Shown here: positions 11,064 through 24,479 of the stretch, one piece after another
Numbering within the stretch: the first letter of the stretch is position 1
Layout: each line of letters opens with the position of its first letter
Source of the DNA: Climacium dendroides
Taxonomy: Eukaryota; Streptophyta; Bryopsida; Hypnales; Climaciaceae
NCBI GenBank assembly: GCA_950106755.1
Contig: OX467084.1
Span: forward strand, 27,283,213-27,347,212
Direction of reading: 5' to 3'
Length of the DNA: 64,000 bases
Made by a program: the position numbers and the translations under genes
Notes under the pieces: model-generated
Databases searched by the model: none
What the model was told of the DNA's origin: nothing
The model's input: the letters and a program-made list of their open reading frames with translations, nothing else

Positions 11064-14000
11064 TTAATGAAATGCTCAGGCCTTGGTGATCTTATTGAAG
11101 GTTGGATGTGTCGAGTTTGATAGTCAAAAAATGGCATTTAAAGGATGTTTTGAAGGTTTTAATGTTGAATAATATTACTGCATGGCTAAACTTATTGAAG
11201 AAAGTCGTGATCACCAATGCTAGTTAGAAGGCAAGTCAATCCTTTGACTTAAATAGACTGTGTAGAGTAACTATGTTTTGCTACTATTAAATACATCCTC
11301 AAATTTTTGCAAATAGAGTGACACTTTTCTTAAAACTCCTTTTTTTTACTTCTAAAAGATAATTGTTAGATCCTAGGCCTTATTATCATATTAGGAATAA
11401 TTTTTAATTTTTTTTTAATTTACAAAGTTGTAGAAAAAAATTAAAAATAATTTACCTTCTAGTTGAACTTGGGGTGATAAGTCTTTTAAATAAAGATAAA
11501 AAAGATTAATGTGGTCAATAATGATAGTCAATGGGTGTAAGGCTAGCCATGACTCCATGAGGTCATCTTTATTCTCTACCTTATCTTCCACCTCCACCAC
11601 ACAAACCAAGGTACTTTTTTTTCGTATAATTTGTTGGGTTTAGCCATGTATTTTAAGGGTGCAATTTTTAGACGCTCAAAATTATTTGGTGAAGAAATAT
11701 CTAATTTTGAAGTTTAGTTTGTTAATGTATTCAATTGTTATTTTTTAAAAGAGGTATCCTTCTTAGTTTAGAATTATGAAGTGAAAATTATGAGCTAGAA
11801 AGTGAAGTAATGAGGACATTCTTTTGAATTAAAAAGAAGCAACTTTGAATAATTATAAAAGTTGGACAATATGAGATTTTTACTTAAAATTTTAGTGTTT
11901 TGTATATATTTGTATTATTTTTCAAAAAGGTATCACACTCTTAGTTTATTATTAGAAAATGTCAAATATGGATTTGGAGGTGAAAATGAGAGGAGCTAAT
12001 TTTGAGATTGCAAGTGTAAACTTTAACAAGCTATAAAATACAGAAAATATCTTATTTGGCTTTGAAATTTGAAAAATTGGTGTAATATTTTGTTATCTTT
12101 CTAGAAAGCTATCACACTTTTAGTTTGAACTTATTAAGTAAAAGTTATAAGCTCTGAAGTGAAGGAATATACATTTGCTTTTGAAATTGAGAGTGTCAAC
12201 TTCAACAAGGTATAAAATATAGACAATGTCTTCTTTGATTTTGAATTTTAGGGAAGTTGCACAATATTTTTTTTAAATTTTTTGTAAAGCTGAGATACAT
12301 TTGATTTGGAGTTTTGTAGCGGCTATGACACTCACTATATTTTCAAGGACTTTACAACATTTATATTATATTGTGTATAATTTATATGATACTTATAAAT
12401 AATATATACATATATGTGTACTTGTGGCTTATAAATATTATACATGTATTGATATGTGACACTTATATATATTATATATGAAGTCTTATAAGTCTATGAA
12501 GTCTTTTATTATATATGAAGTCTACATATACAAAGTTGTATATATTTTATATTGTATGACCTTTTATACAACAAATGAAGCATTTATTTTATTTTGAAGT
12601 AATACATCCTACCTCTTATATTATTGTATTTCTTCATCTCTTGAACTAAATCTAATTGCAGTTAGAAACCCAATATTTTTCCAAGACAAATTCTTTCTAT
12701 CCAACAATGTGGAAGCTCTGGTTGGTCTAATTCCTATTATACTAACTATATTGGATTCTAATGATGATTGGGTTAGGACACATGATGGGCTCTATTAGAC
12801 AAACCCACCAAATATATAAATTTCAATTGAACAAGCCTCCTCTACCCTTGATTATTGATTTTAATTTTTTGGTCTTTGAGCCCTTTTTCAAATGTTTTTT
12901 TTTTCTCCATTGAATTTTTTTATCATAGCTCTAATTTTTTTTTGAATTTTGAACACCCAAACCCAGTTTTTGAAGTGGTAATTTTGGACATTAAAAGGAA
13001 ATAATATTTAGAAGATTTAAATGTTAAATTTTGACATTAAAGTAGTATTGTGCTAATTTTGGATTTTTGGCCACTAAATTTTTGGAGACTAAATTCGGTT
13101 TTTTGAAAATCGTGTTTTGAAAACTAAACTTTGGAAAATACTATGGAAATCAAGTGTAAATCCAACTATTGATTAATTTTTGAAAATTTAGAAGGTTTCC
13201 AAAAACTTACAAGTTCAAAGCTTTGTTGCTTTGGACTCTTGGAGGTGAAAAATATCACTTAACAAAATTAATACTTATAAGTTCAAAGCTTCACCGTTTA
13301 AGGGAGTTCTATGAATGTTACCAACACTTTTAAAACCTTTAAAGTGAAAGCTCTATTGTCTAAAAGGAAAGGAAAATATAGACAAGTGAGTTAGTATAAT
13401 AATGAGGTACAATACGTTGGTACACACCAATTAGTATAAGTGGATTAGTAAACAACATGTGATACAACACAAACTAACACAAGTGGTATTAGTACAACCA
13501 AGTTAGTGTAAACTCAACTTGCAAAATAGTAGAGGGCTCTCTAAGTGGCATTACCAAAGTACAGAGGGGGAGAAATTTAGGATTAATACAACTTGTAAAA
13601 ATGACTTTAAACAACAACAAATTAGTAGACAACAACTACAACAAGTGCATACAAGAGCAAGATTTGAAGGGTCAGAGCAAGATTTGAAGGACCTTCAATG
13701 TCCTTCAAAGAAATCTTAAGAAACAACAACAACAAAGCACAAAAACTCTCCAAAACAATTGTTTGGTGATTTCATTCAAACTTGCCCAAATCCAATCAAT
13801 GGAGTCAAAGTAGCAACAAAGGATGTTTTTGAGGGAAATGGATGCCTTTAAATGCTTTTTCATTGGGTTACCTCTCCCCTCTCATTTTTCTATAAGTAAA
13901 CTTATCAATTAGGACTTTCATCCTAATCCTTTGATTTTCAACTTTCTACCTTAGTCTAAAACTTTAACTTTTGGAAAAAGACTTGTTTGTTGAACAAGTT

Positions 14001-17000
14001 TCTTGCTTATTTTTGTTCTTTATTTTGCAATAAATAAAACTTTTTTACTTATGTTGGAGAAAAGAAGTTGATTTTGAAGTTCAAATGTTGTTTTCTTATT
14101 ATTGAATAAACAAAAAAATGAAGATTTTCAAATATAGTTATTTTTTTGCTTGAAAACTTTGAAAATATTAAAATAATAGATATTTAATTATGATCTAAAG
14201 TTGAAAGTCTATAATCTCATTTCTAAATATATAATGATAGTCATTTGGTTAAAATATAATGTTCTATGCTATAATATATACACCTATTGTAACAATTTTA
14301 AGTCTCTAAATGTAACTTGTATTTTATATGAATATTTTTTACTTCTTCAAAAATTCAAGGTAATTTCAATTTGAAATTTGAAAAGCTTATAGTTACCTTG
14401 TATGAGGCAAGTATATTTATCTCTTAACTCCTTGGGTACCAAAATTTCAAAATTTTAACAATAGATGAATTCAAACATGTCCTAAGTACTCCAAGCCTTG
14501 GTTTTTTCATTCATCTAAATATTTGTGGATTCGTATGCTTGAAGTGCCACTAGTGAGTGGACTTAAAAAGTTGGAAGAGTTCAAACATAGGGTATCCTTT
14601 ATGTAAAATAACTAAAATTTTATGACTAGTATAGGTAATTCAAAATTCAAATAAAAGAATATCCTTCAAATATTTTTTTCAAGTATATTATTTATAGCCC
14701 CTTTTAAAACTCCCCTTGGGTTCTTGTAGTTATCAAAATATATAAGAAGAGTGACACCCTTTAGATTTTTTGTTGTGACTATGTAGACTTTTAAAAGATA
14801 TCCTTACAAATATCCTATATTTCAATAGCAATAGGTATATTTGACCTCACAAAAGGACTCTTCTAAATTATAAAAATGTCCAATAAATTACTTGAATAAA
14901 TAAGTAAAACAAAAAGATTTAAAAATACCATAATTAAAACTTAATATTTTGAACTAGAAAAATCATTCTTGTGAAAAGTACACATATTCAATTCATGAAG
15001 GAATTCTCAATTTTGGGTATCAAATTCTATTGAAAATGATTGGTTAGTGCATTAGTAGATCAAATTATATAGATATGATTGTAAATGATTAATTTTTTAC
15101 ATTTTAAAAAATTTACCAAAGTTATTCTTCTAAGTTTTGTTTCATGATCTTTGGACTACCCACAGTCATTGAGGGGTTAATTACCAAATATAATATTTTC
15201 ATTCTAATAAATTGTAGCTTTTGCACAAACTAATTCTACAAATAGATGCAACATTTTTTGAAAAAATTATTGTGAAACATTTCTATATTTAAGATTTGCC
15301 AAATCTTATTATTCTATTAAAATATGTATCAAGATATGTATTCACCAAAGATGTTTCATTCATGCCCTTCACTTGCAAAGTTGAAGTAGTTGCAAAATAG
15401 ATCATACAATTATAATGTAGGATTTGTTGTTTGATTAAATGGTTTAGATTTTGTATTTAGGACAAGTAACATGTAATACCTAGTTAGCAATAAGCCACTA
15501 CTTCTACAACTACAAGGATTAAAATGAATCATTGAAGAATTAACAAATAACAATTCATGTACCTTAAATGTATGCATAATACACCCACCATCTTCAAACT
15601 ATCATTGATCTTCTTAAACCTTTTAAGGTTTTCAAATATGTTTTACATTCAATTTTTTAAATAATTTCATTACCACTTCATTTTATGTAAATAGGGGGTC
15701 ATACTAACATGGATACATTTGTTTTAAATTTAGACTTTTGCCTTATAAATTAGCAAAAACCTTGACCCTATATAAATAAAAAGCTTCATCATTAATTACG
15801 ATGGCTTTTCATTCTAAATCTTTCAAATGTATGTTTCTATTAGATAGCCCAACCAACAAATGCCGCCTATCTATTTCCACCACTCTACTTTTGGTCCCAT
15901 TTCTAGTACAAAACTCATCCAAATCCATTTATATTATGACAAAATCAGTGCTTTAATGCCAAGAAGGGATAACATGTCAATCCTTGATTGGTGAGTACTT
16001 GAGTGCTAATAGATACATAACAAGGTGGTTATGGATTGTTTATAGGACATTAATGACTCCACTCTACGAGTAGTTTTAGGACAGATCACTTTAGAAATGA
16101 ATAGAAATTACAATTTTCATCAAGGAATTATAATAGCTCACAAAACAAGTGCACATCTTTAAAAAATATGTGACCTTATTGAAATTTGCCCCAAGATATT
16201 CAGATTCCAAATGAAGGTGGTAACAAGCTTGTCTACCTTAATATATGATGATTTAACTAATTAGTTTAGAGTGAGGTACAAATGAACGATTGGTTACCTT
16301 ATCATTTTTTTTGGATGTAAGGTAATTGCACCTTAAATTACACGCTTTCTAAAACTGCATAGGCTAGATTCTTGCCTATAATGTACTTCCACTATTCATG
16401 AGAGTCTATACTAGTTGATTGCCCTAAATCCTATTTTTAGCACTTTAAAAATTTATAGTTTATTCATATGGTGTCCAAAAAATGCATTCTTAGAGAATCT
16501 AGAATCCCCTTTTCGCTTCCAACAAGATCCCACCCCAAAAAAATTAGTATAATAATGGAAACCATGGTGTGTTGCTTAATTGTGCGATTTTAGGTATAGT
16601 TATCTTATATTTTCATCGACCTACAAAACCCAAGCGCCACCCTATTGCATCTTTCATCATAGCATGACTAACAACGCAATGCATTCTCTACCATGCCTGC
16701 CCATGAGACAGACACAATTCAAGGCTTTTTTCTTTTTCCTTTTTTAAGAAGTGCCAAAGTGGCAATGTAAAATGTTATAGTGGTGCTCCAAATTTCAATA
16801 TTCATTCACATATTGGATAGAAAATATCACATTAGCACATATCACATATCTATACTTTGGTTTTCATTCACAATCTGGTGATTTCATCCAATTTTTTTAA
16901 AAATTTGAAGTGGTTTGATGATTTCATCCAAGTTTTTTGGCAATTTTTTAGCCAAATTATTTCTTCTAGTGCAATCTGGCACCAAAAAGTGAAAGAAAAG

Positions 17001-17822
17001 AAAGCCCTGACGCAGCGGTCTCTCAGATCTGAAGAACTCATCAGTCGGGAGGGAGTGCAGCAAAGCATCAGCCCCCGCATTGTTGTCGCCATGGCTCCAA
17101 GTGTCCAGTTGTAAGAAACACTAAGTTACTACAGGAGCAAATCTGGAGCATGGATGTGGAAGTTCTTATGGACAAGCAACGAAGGATCTACATTTTCTAG
17201 AACCAAGGAGCTAGAACGCCATGATTTTATATCTTCTGAATTCGCGCAAGAACACTCAGTTTGAGTTGCCTGATATAAGATAATCTCGAGCAATGAGAAT
17301 ACTATGATCCTCTATTTATTTTCGAAACCAATGGACGTGAATGCAATGATTTTTGGTGATCAAATGGTGAAGGCAAATCTTAAGACCTAAGTTAAGAAGA
17401 GTTATTCAGCAAATGCGGTGGTCTCTCATGTGGGAACGAACTCATTGTTCTCGAGCTCACAGATGAGCCCCCAATCCGGATAATTCGGAGAGGTCATTCG
17501 GGGGAACGCTAAAGCGCTCCTTCGTGCATCAATTGGTGTTTTGTCTTCAAACTTTCTTTTTTGATCCTACATTACTGAATATCTCTACTTTGCAAGTGAA
17601 AGCAAGGATGTGAATGGTGAAGATAACCCAAATTCTGCTGACCACTCCAGACGGTCGATTTCCATTCAAGCTCTTCCAACCATCGATCTCCATTCCAACA
17701 CACGGTGGCAATCCTTGCGGTATAAGAATTTGGGTTTTTCACAACGACTCCTCACTTCTTTGTCTGTGGTTAGCTTATTGCTTTCTCACAATTGGACGCG
17801 ACGGAGAGCCATAGCGAAACCA
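11064..17822. other. AT-rich intergenic DNA and leader of the kinase gene
   Basis: No gene recognised before the kinase gene. Includes the degenerate tandem repeat at 11750-12310 and a single copy (about 14080-14400) of a repeat that recurs at 34430-35760. From about 16980 the sequence becomes less AT-rich, and 17400-17822 is plausibly promoter and 5' leader of the downstream kinase gene. Confidence 0.5.
11750..12310. repeat. Degenerate tandem repeat, unit about 180 bp
   Basis: The landmark (T/C)TTAGTTT occurs near 11761, 11939 and 12119, spaced 178 and 180 bp, each within similar context (a GTATC or CTATC block before it and a GTGAA or GAAGTGAA block after it). Three diverged units. Origin unknown; it is satellite-like in unit length. 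Confidence 0.65.
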
Positions 17823-20800
17823 ATGCGAGGTCTGGAGCTTTGCGTCCCGAATGGGTTCCTCACTTCGTCCCGTCAGTTGCATCTCACGGGCTGGCGTGGA
17901 CGAAATTGCGTGTGTGGCTTGACGAATGATCCAAAGTGTCGAGACCAAGGTGAACGCAGGGTAGTGCTTGGCAAATTACGGCGGCGACAACTCCCAAGGA
18001 ACTCTCGTACTCACAGGTACGCTAATCTTAGCTCTTCTTTCCCGAATATTGCTTTGGTGATTGCAATCTTTTTCTGGTGTTGTGGGACAAGGGACTCAGA
18101 AGAGCAAGGGTCGTAATTAGGGCTTGTGATGTTTTAGGTTGGAGTGCCGAGCATCGTGGTTTGATTTCAGCTCGGAAAGCTCAACGAAGGCTGGGACTGG
18201 CATGACCACTGGAGATTTCACCGTTTTGTCTCATTTGAAGGATCTCGGCTGCGGAGAACTGCTGCGTCGACCGCGTGAAATTCACTTCAGTGGATGCATC
18301 AACGAGTCGTATGCATTTCACTGCACCGGCGGAGACTTCTTCGTGAAAATCAACAGGTTAGTTTTAGGGTTTAAGCACAATTCGTGAGCTTTGATTCATT
18401 TTTTCGGATGCAATTTTGGAGAGTGCTTGCCAAAAATTCTGACATCGCGTTTTGTTCAGGGCTTTCGACATGGACAGCATGTTTGTGGGCGAATCTGAAG
18501 CGTAGGTATGCGACCTTAATGATAGATTGTTGTCACAGGAATATCCAGATTTGTGTGAGAACGGTCTCTGCGCAGTGGTTAGAAGAGTCCATTTTAAGAT
18601 ACAGTGCGTTCCTCATCATGTTTTTGTTTTGCATGGAGAGTATTATTAGATTCCTTGCTGTGCTGTTGACAGTCTAAAGAGAATAGAAGAGACAAAGACA
18701 GTGGTTGCACCCAGCCCACTGGGATGTGGTAATCTACCAGATGGAGGGTCGTATATAATCATGAAACATCTGCGGTTTCGACCCTTTGGCATGGTCAGTT
18801 GTGCCTTCCTCCTGAATTTTCTTTCCTTGTTGTGCAAGCTTGAATATATGGCAATTTTTAAACTCAAAGTACCCAAAATTAGAATATTAAGTCCACTTTG
18901 GAAGCGAATAGTCTATTACAGTAACTCTCAAAACATTTTTCTATGGTTCAAAATGTAGTAATTGAATTGTCCTTTCGAACATTTTGTTCTCTTCCTTGAA
19001 GCTTTGAAAAGAAACTATTGCAGATATGGAAAAGCGGTCACTTAGGGGTCAATTGCCTTCTTTGTACTGGTACTGAAGGAATTGATATATTCTCTATTTT
19101 GCAGATGCAAGATAACAGTCAATCTGCACTGGGCCAGGACTTGGCACGGCTGCACCAGGCTGAGTGTGGTGACCACTTTGGATTTCCAATGACGACTAGG
19201 TTACACTTCTACATTACCATGCTGACACATGAAGTAGATTGTGTCAGAACCTGCGACCTAAAAATGTTGCTCTCATACTTCTTGTGTCTAACCAATTCCC
19301 TTTTCCTGTGTTTCTTGTATGATAACAGGGTTGGAATTGTTCCACTGGACAATCACTGGAGTTCGAGTTGGTCTGAATTTTTCATTGAACAACGACTGAG
19401 AGACAGATTTCAGGTAAAGCCATTGAATGAGTTTCATGGGGTCTGCGCAATCACTGTGAAAGAGGTTTATCTAGCAACTACTCTAAATTTGTTCTTTTAT
19501 GTGCAACTGGTCTCTTGCCAGTCTCCCGATTGACAATTATATCTTACTCTACTTGCAGAGGGTGTATAGTAGATTGGGAGAAGAGAAGGCGGGTCTTGAG
19601 GTAAAAGGTACTATGGTGATTGAAAAAGCCCATGCGCTTCTTAAAGATCACAATCCCAAGCCAAGTATTCTCCATGGTGATCTTTGGGTGAGCTTGAGAC
19701 CATCAAGTCTGTTTGTCCTAGATATTATGGTTCTTCCTCATAACATTTTTGAGTAGTAGTAGCATGTCACCTCTTGAGAATAGTCCCAACTAAGAGTTTT
19801 TTAGATCCCTATTAGAGCAAATCAAGGGAACGTAACGCTTTGGCGTATCCTATGTTCTTTTCAACTTTGTACGTAACTAAGTCAAAATGGTGACGATGTT
19901 CTTAATTTCTCTATGCCACATGGCCTGTTGCCAATGACTTTGAGTGTTATTAAATCGACCATCACCTTGGAAAATAATTATTTTGTCACTTGGGAATCTG
20001 AAACAAACATACGATACTCTCACATGTGACGACATTGACTCGTTTGTTCAAATTGAGCTTAGCCTTGCAAAACAAGGTGTCAGGAATTCATTTTCATGTG
20101 TTAAGGATTCATTTTCATGCCAATTCAGGCGATACTTAACGAGGGTTCGATAGAGAATGTTTTGTGCATTGGTCATGGTACTAATGTCTTGATAATGTAA
20201 CCATTCATCAGATGGGAAATTCAGCTCTAGTCTCTACAGGAGAAGTTGCAATTTTCGATCCAGCATGTTTTATTGGCGATGCTGAGTTCGGTACGTCTGA
20301 CTCCTATTGTGTCAATGTTAAGGTCAAGGCGAGCCCTTTGTTTCAGTCGGAACATCATAGCCCTTTGACATCTTTTTTGTGCCCTTGCAATTCTTGTGCC
20401 CGACATTGAGGTCCTCATCTGTTCTTGGACTGTTCTTTGGTAGATCTTGCGTTTGAAGGATGGAAACCTGTTCCGGACTTCCCTGGCTTTTGTAAGTTGT
20501 TTCTCCATCACATGTTACCTGTTTCATCCAATCCCTAGTGCCTAATCTAAAACTGTGAGTCCGCTTTGAAGCTAATAGTCGCTTACTTTCAAGGCGTTTT
20601 TCCATTGTAATAAACTGCAGGATATGATTTCTTGTTCCTAGTGGTACACATTCTTGCCTATTACACATTTTATTTCAACTCCAGTATACATGGAAGCGTC
20701 TACTTTGGCCACTTGGCACTGAGTTAATATTCGAAAACATGTGAATGGTATGGGCTTACAGTCTTGCATCCTGACCTTGGATTAACAAGTTCCGTTGCTC

Positions 20801-21177
20801 CTCAGCTGCGGCCTTCTATTCCGCATATCACCAAGTGCTACCTCAGGCTTCAGGATTTGAACAGCGTCACCAGATGTACCAGTTGTTCCATTTACTAAAC
20901 CATTCCGTCATATGTAAGTTCTTGCCCTTTTGATTCTTAAATTTGGTGTTTCCATGTACAGATTAGATACTCTAATGAGCTTTTGACTAAATTGGGTACA
21001 ATTATACAAGTTTGTTTGTCATTCTTGCACAAAAGCCAAGCAGACAGATGAATAACGTTGTAACTACTGGATCAGTTAGTTGTATGCCTGCAGTTCGCTA
21101 ACGTTTTTTGAACTGGTGCAGATGGAGGGGAATACTACAGTCACGTGATGAATATGGTGGATCGCATTCTTGAGTAG
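17823..21177 (+). CDS. FN3K: Fructosamine/ribulosamine-3-kinase, 11 exons, possibly plastid-targeted
   Basis: Predicted exons: 17823-18016, 18138-18356, 18460-18501, 18673-18793, 19105-19199, 19329-19413, 19559-19687, 20212-20290, 20444-20491, 20806-20913, 21122-21177. All introns are GT...AG and the joined exons total 1,176 bases, an exact open frame of 391 codons plus stop. Family landmarks appear in order: Lys135 in FFVKINR (ATP-binding lysine), Glu149 in FVGE, GGSYIIM, HGDLW at 291-295 (catalytic Asp293) and DPAC at 311-314 (metal-binding Asp311). These kinases phosphorylate fructosamine or ribulosamine on glycated proteins, which lets the sugar leave spontaneously. About 90 residues precede the kinase domain, basic and rich in Ser and Arg, consistent with a plastid transit peptide as in plant relatives. 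The exon 3 donor is GTAGGT; a donor four bases later would put a stop in frame. The frame is also open upstream to an ATG at 17610, so the start is uncertain. The exon 2 acceptor could instead be at 18169-18170. Confidence 0.92.
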
Positions 21178-23545
21178 TGAAAGAGCTGCCAATTTGAAAC
21201 CTCATGAAGAGATCAAAATGCTGCGAGGTCTACCGTGTTGCTATAAGTAGATCATGTAGTGTGACGATCAAGCCATTTGGTTAACTTATTCAATACTCTT
21301 GTGTGGGATAAGATCATGCGATTGTGTCCTTCCTGTATCTTCTGCCTTACATCTGGAACGAAAAATGATGCTATACCTTACAGATTCCAGAATTTCCTTC
21401 TGAATGACACCTTTTATAGTTACTCCTGATATGACTGCTCCATTGTTATGAATGCTCATGTCTTTTGGATAACAGGGTGATTTTTCTCCTCTCGCTCCCT
21501 ACTCACATAGAAGCAATTGGTGAAACTTTCTTTACTGATATTGGATGGTTCTTTGCCAACTTCATTTTAACATCTTTGACCTTTGGTGGCTTTTCTAGAA
21601 CTTGGAAGTTTGTCCTGAAAAACCCAATATTCATATGCTTTGTCATGACACCAATATTCCTATTCTTTTTTGTAGAAAAGCAAAACAATTCTGCCCTGCA
21701 ACACTGCCCGAAGTAGGATAGCAACTAAAAAAAACGGTCGCTATCTCGCTGAAAAGTAAAGATTGTCGCTCTAGCTTTGTTTCTGAATTGAGTAGAGAAG
21801 TTAACGCACTCATGATTGGAACTCAGTGTGAAATTGAACAATAAATAATTTTTTTTAAAAGGGACACAAACATATGACTCACATTCTACTACTTAATAGA
21901 CACTATACTCACAGTTAAGAGTTGCAATTAGGGTTGGCTACCTTATGCGTTGGCTAAGTAGGCTTGCAAATTGACGAAATTCTTCATGTTCGAAACTTTA
22001 ACCACACCTTATTGGGGCATAGCCTAAATGCAATGCTCCAAAACTTTTGCACCCGATAACTAAATAATGCAATGTTTGGTGAATTCTAAACTTCTTGGAT
22101 TCCTTAACAAAAATATATTTGAAAATCTCACCATCTTAACGATAGAAAATACGCTCACCGCTTATTTAGTGTTGATATTCGGTGTGGCTCCCTAACACAT
22201 CGATTGGGCGTGCAGACCGAGGACATTCTTCATGCTGCTTGAACTGAGAATGGATTCCTCAGAAGTGTTTCGAGCTAGCAGCGTTGAATGCACGCGGAAC
22301 GGCCGGTTGCATTCACCTTTATGCTCTTTGAATTGGAAACAAAGAGACCAAATCCCAACGTCAGCCAAGGTCAAGCATATGCCAAGTTTCCGGATGCAGA
22401 TGCAGGTAGAGAAAAATGTCGGAGTACATACACTTGTAAGGGATTGGTAAAATGGAAGCAAAAGAAATTCTGTAATGGGACAAAAGAGGTTCTCACGGGA
22501 ATTGCACGCACCGGTGCGTGAGATGCACAGGGTACGTTAGACATATATTTTCCTGGGATTTGGGTTTGTGTAACCCTGGCTTTAATTTGGTGCACATCGT
22601 GTGGCCTGCGTTGATGACTTGACGATTTCCAGAACTGTAGACCATGCAGACCTCAACGAATACTTCGTTAATTTGGTAGAATTCCCCACTGACATATAAC
22701 GAAATTGACGACACATACAATTGCAAAAGGGCAAGTCTATCAAGGCTTAAAGGCAACGATGTCAAGGCAACGGTGTCATTCTGCTAATCAGACCAGGGTT
22801 ATACCGCACAGCCCTCCTGCTAATTGAGATCATTTACACTCTCAATGTGAACAAATCTAGACGGTAGCGTTTCAACAAAGACTGACCGTTATGTCCATTA
22901 ACCTCTCGACTGTTATCAGATGCGTAATGAATTCAAATCCTTGTACAACATTGTGCAGAATGTGATCAGACTCAGTGAACACGAAATGCTGCGTACAAGA
23001 GAGAAATAATATGGTTGACGAGAACAAAATCTTCTTTCGAACCTAGACAATGTGATCGACTTCAAATGACCAAAAAACTGCTATCCCAACCCAAAATGAA
23101 CCTCCAGATTGTTGAAAGAGTAGCACTCACAAGCTTCCAAACGCCAATGGTGTTTGTTTCATGAAGTGACTGTCGTTTGGAAGGCAAAAGTTCAACCACA
23201 CTGAGTTTCACAAGCTAGCAGATGCCAAGTGCTGGAGAGTTTCATTGAAGTTTTGGAGCCAAATCCTTGTGCCTTACTCTAAGCAAATCCTGAAGCTAGC
23301 TTAAGAGCAAATCCTTCAACCTTTGTTCATGCACAACCTGAAGCTTAAGGTAGAAGCTTTAAGTGCAAAATTGTTCTACCTTAATCCGCACAAAACCTTA
23401 AGTGAAGCTTCAGATACTCCATGTCAAGCAACACTAGTTATAGCAAACACCAAAATCCTGCAACAAGTCTATAACGGTGGCGATACAGCTTTATCCACAG
23501 ACTAGAACGCAGGGCTGAGTGTCGAGCAACTGCTGCATGCTCCTC
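21178..23545. other. Region between convergent kinase and B3 genes
   Basis: Contains the 3' ends of two genes that point toward each other. Short open frames near 22190-22765 exist on both strands but none shows a recognisable domain. No RNA gene or repeat was identified. Confidence 0.5.
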
Positions 23546-24479
23546 TCAGTGTGCACCTCTGTGTTGCCACCTGCGACTGTGAATCTTAAACTCTGTCTCA
23601 TTCTCGTAGTCGCTGTGATCCTCCTCAAACGGCTCCTCCATCTCTGTGTCTCCGTCGCTGCCTGAGTGGCTGGACTCCAAGAGCGGCATGTATGACTCAA
23701 GAGCATCGTGTGAGCTTACTTGAGTGACGTATTGTTTACCTGGATCGTTTGCTGGCTTGTTGTCGGTCTTGAAGTCCTGCACAGGAATCGGCTCCTGGGA
23801 GACAGTTCCCTCTCCAGAACCGAGAGTTGGAGGCAGAGGAGGGCTTCTCACTGGGGGCTTGGAAGTCTGGCCGCGCTTCTGTTTCTTAGCAGCACGCTTC
23901 GCCCGGGAGCTTGTTCTACCTCCCAGCACATCCGACAACAGCCTTTCCGAATACTTCACTCTCCCCTTGGGCTTCTGTGGTTCTGCACCTGCCTTCCGCC
24001 GGTTGTGGCCGCGAACGGACATGACGATGAATCTGGACTGGCCTTGCAGCGTGAAGAACAGCAAGTCCTCTACGTGGAATTTGGAGTGTATCATGAAACC
24101 TTCCCAACCCTGACCTATTCTCACGCTATCATCGTCTCCCGATTCGCCAACTACTAGCTCAACTGCGAAGACCTTCCTTCCTGTTTCCAAGGTCACTACC
24201 ATGGCCATTTCGTGCTTATGCTGTTGCACAAACTTAGCTGGAAGCTCCTGCACACACAGCAGGTACAGAAGTTAGAACGAAGCATGTTCTTTACAATGCT
24301 GACAAAACGCAAGTGAGTAATGTGCACATACTTACAGGACCCGTTTTCATGGTGAAGTTGTTGTTGGCGAAGAAGAACGGGGTCCTGTTGTTCAGCAATT
24401 GACCCATGATCCTTCTGCATTGGCATTCGGGAGCACCACAAACTGTGGGGAAACTCTTCTCAGGTGCCTTGTTCGCCAT
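23546..24479 (-). CDS. B3-domain DNA-binding protein (REM-like)
   Basis: Two exons on the minus strand: 24479-24336 and 24247-23546, joined by a GT...AG intron (donor GTAAGT) in phase 0, giving 281 residues. Residues about 34-126 match a plant B3 domain: TPFFFANN, then LPAKFVQQHK, then GWEGFMIHSKFHVEDLLFF and SRFIVMSV. B3 domains bind DNA in plant transcription factors, and this single-domain architecture resembles the REM group. A basic segment at about 158-175 (SSRAKRAAKKQKRG) is a likely nuclear localisation signal, and the C-terminal 50 residues are acidic. The N-terminal 25 residues contain a small Cys cluster (CGAPECQC) that I do not recognise. The start ATG at 24479 is the first in frame with exon 1. 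Targets are unknown. Confidence 0.85.

Noticed and set aside
22192..22765. Overlapping open frames on both strands between the kinase and B3 genes
   Set aside because: No motif or splice-consistent model emerged; left unannotated.
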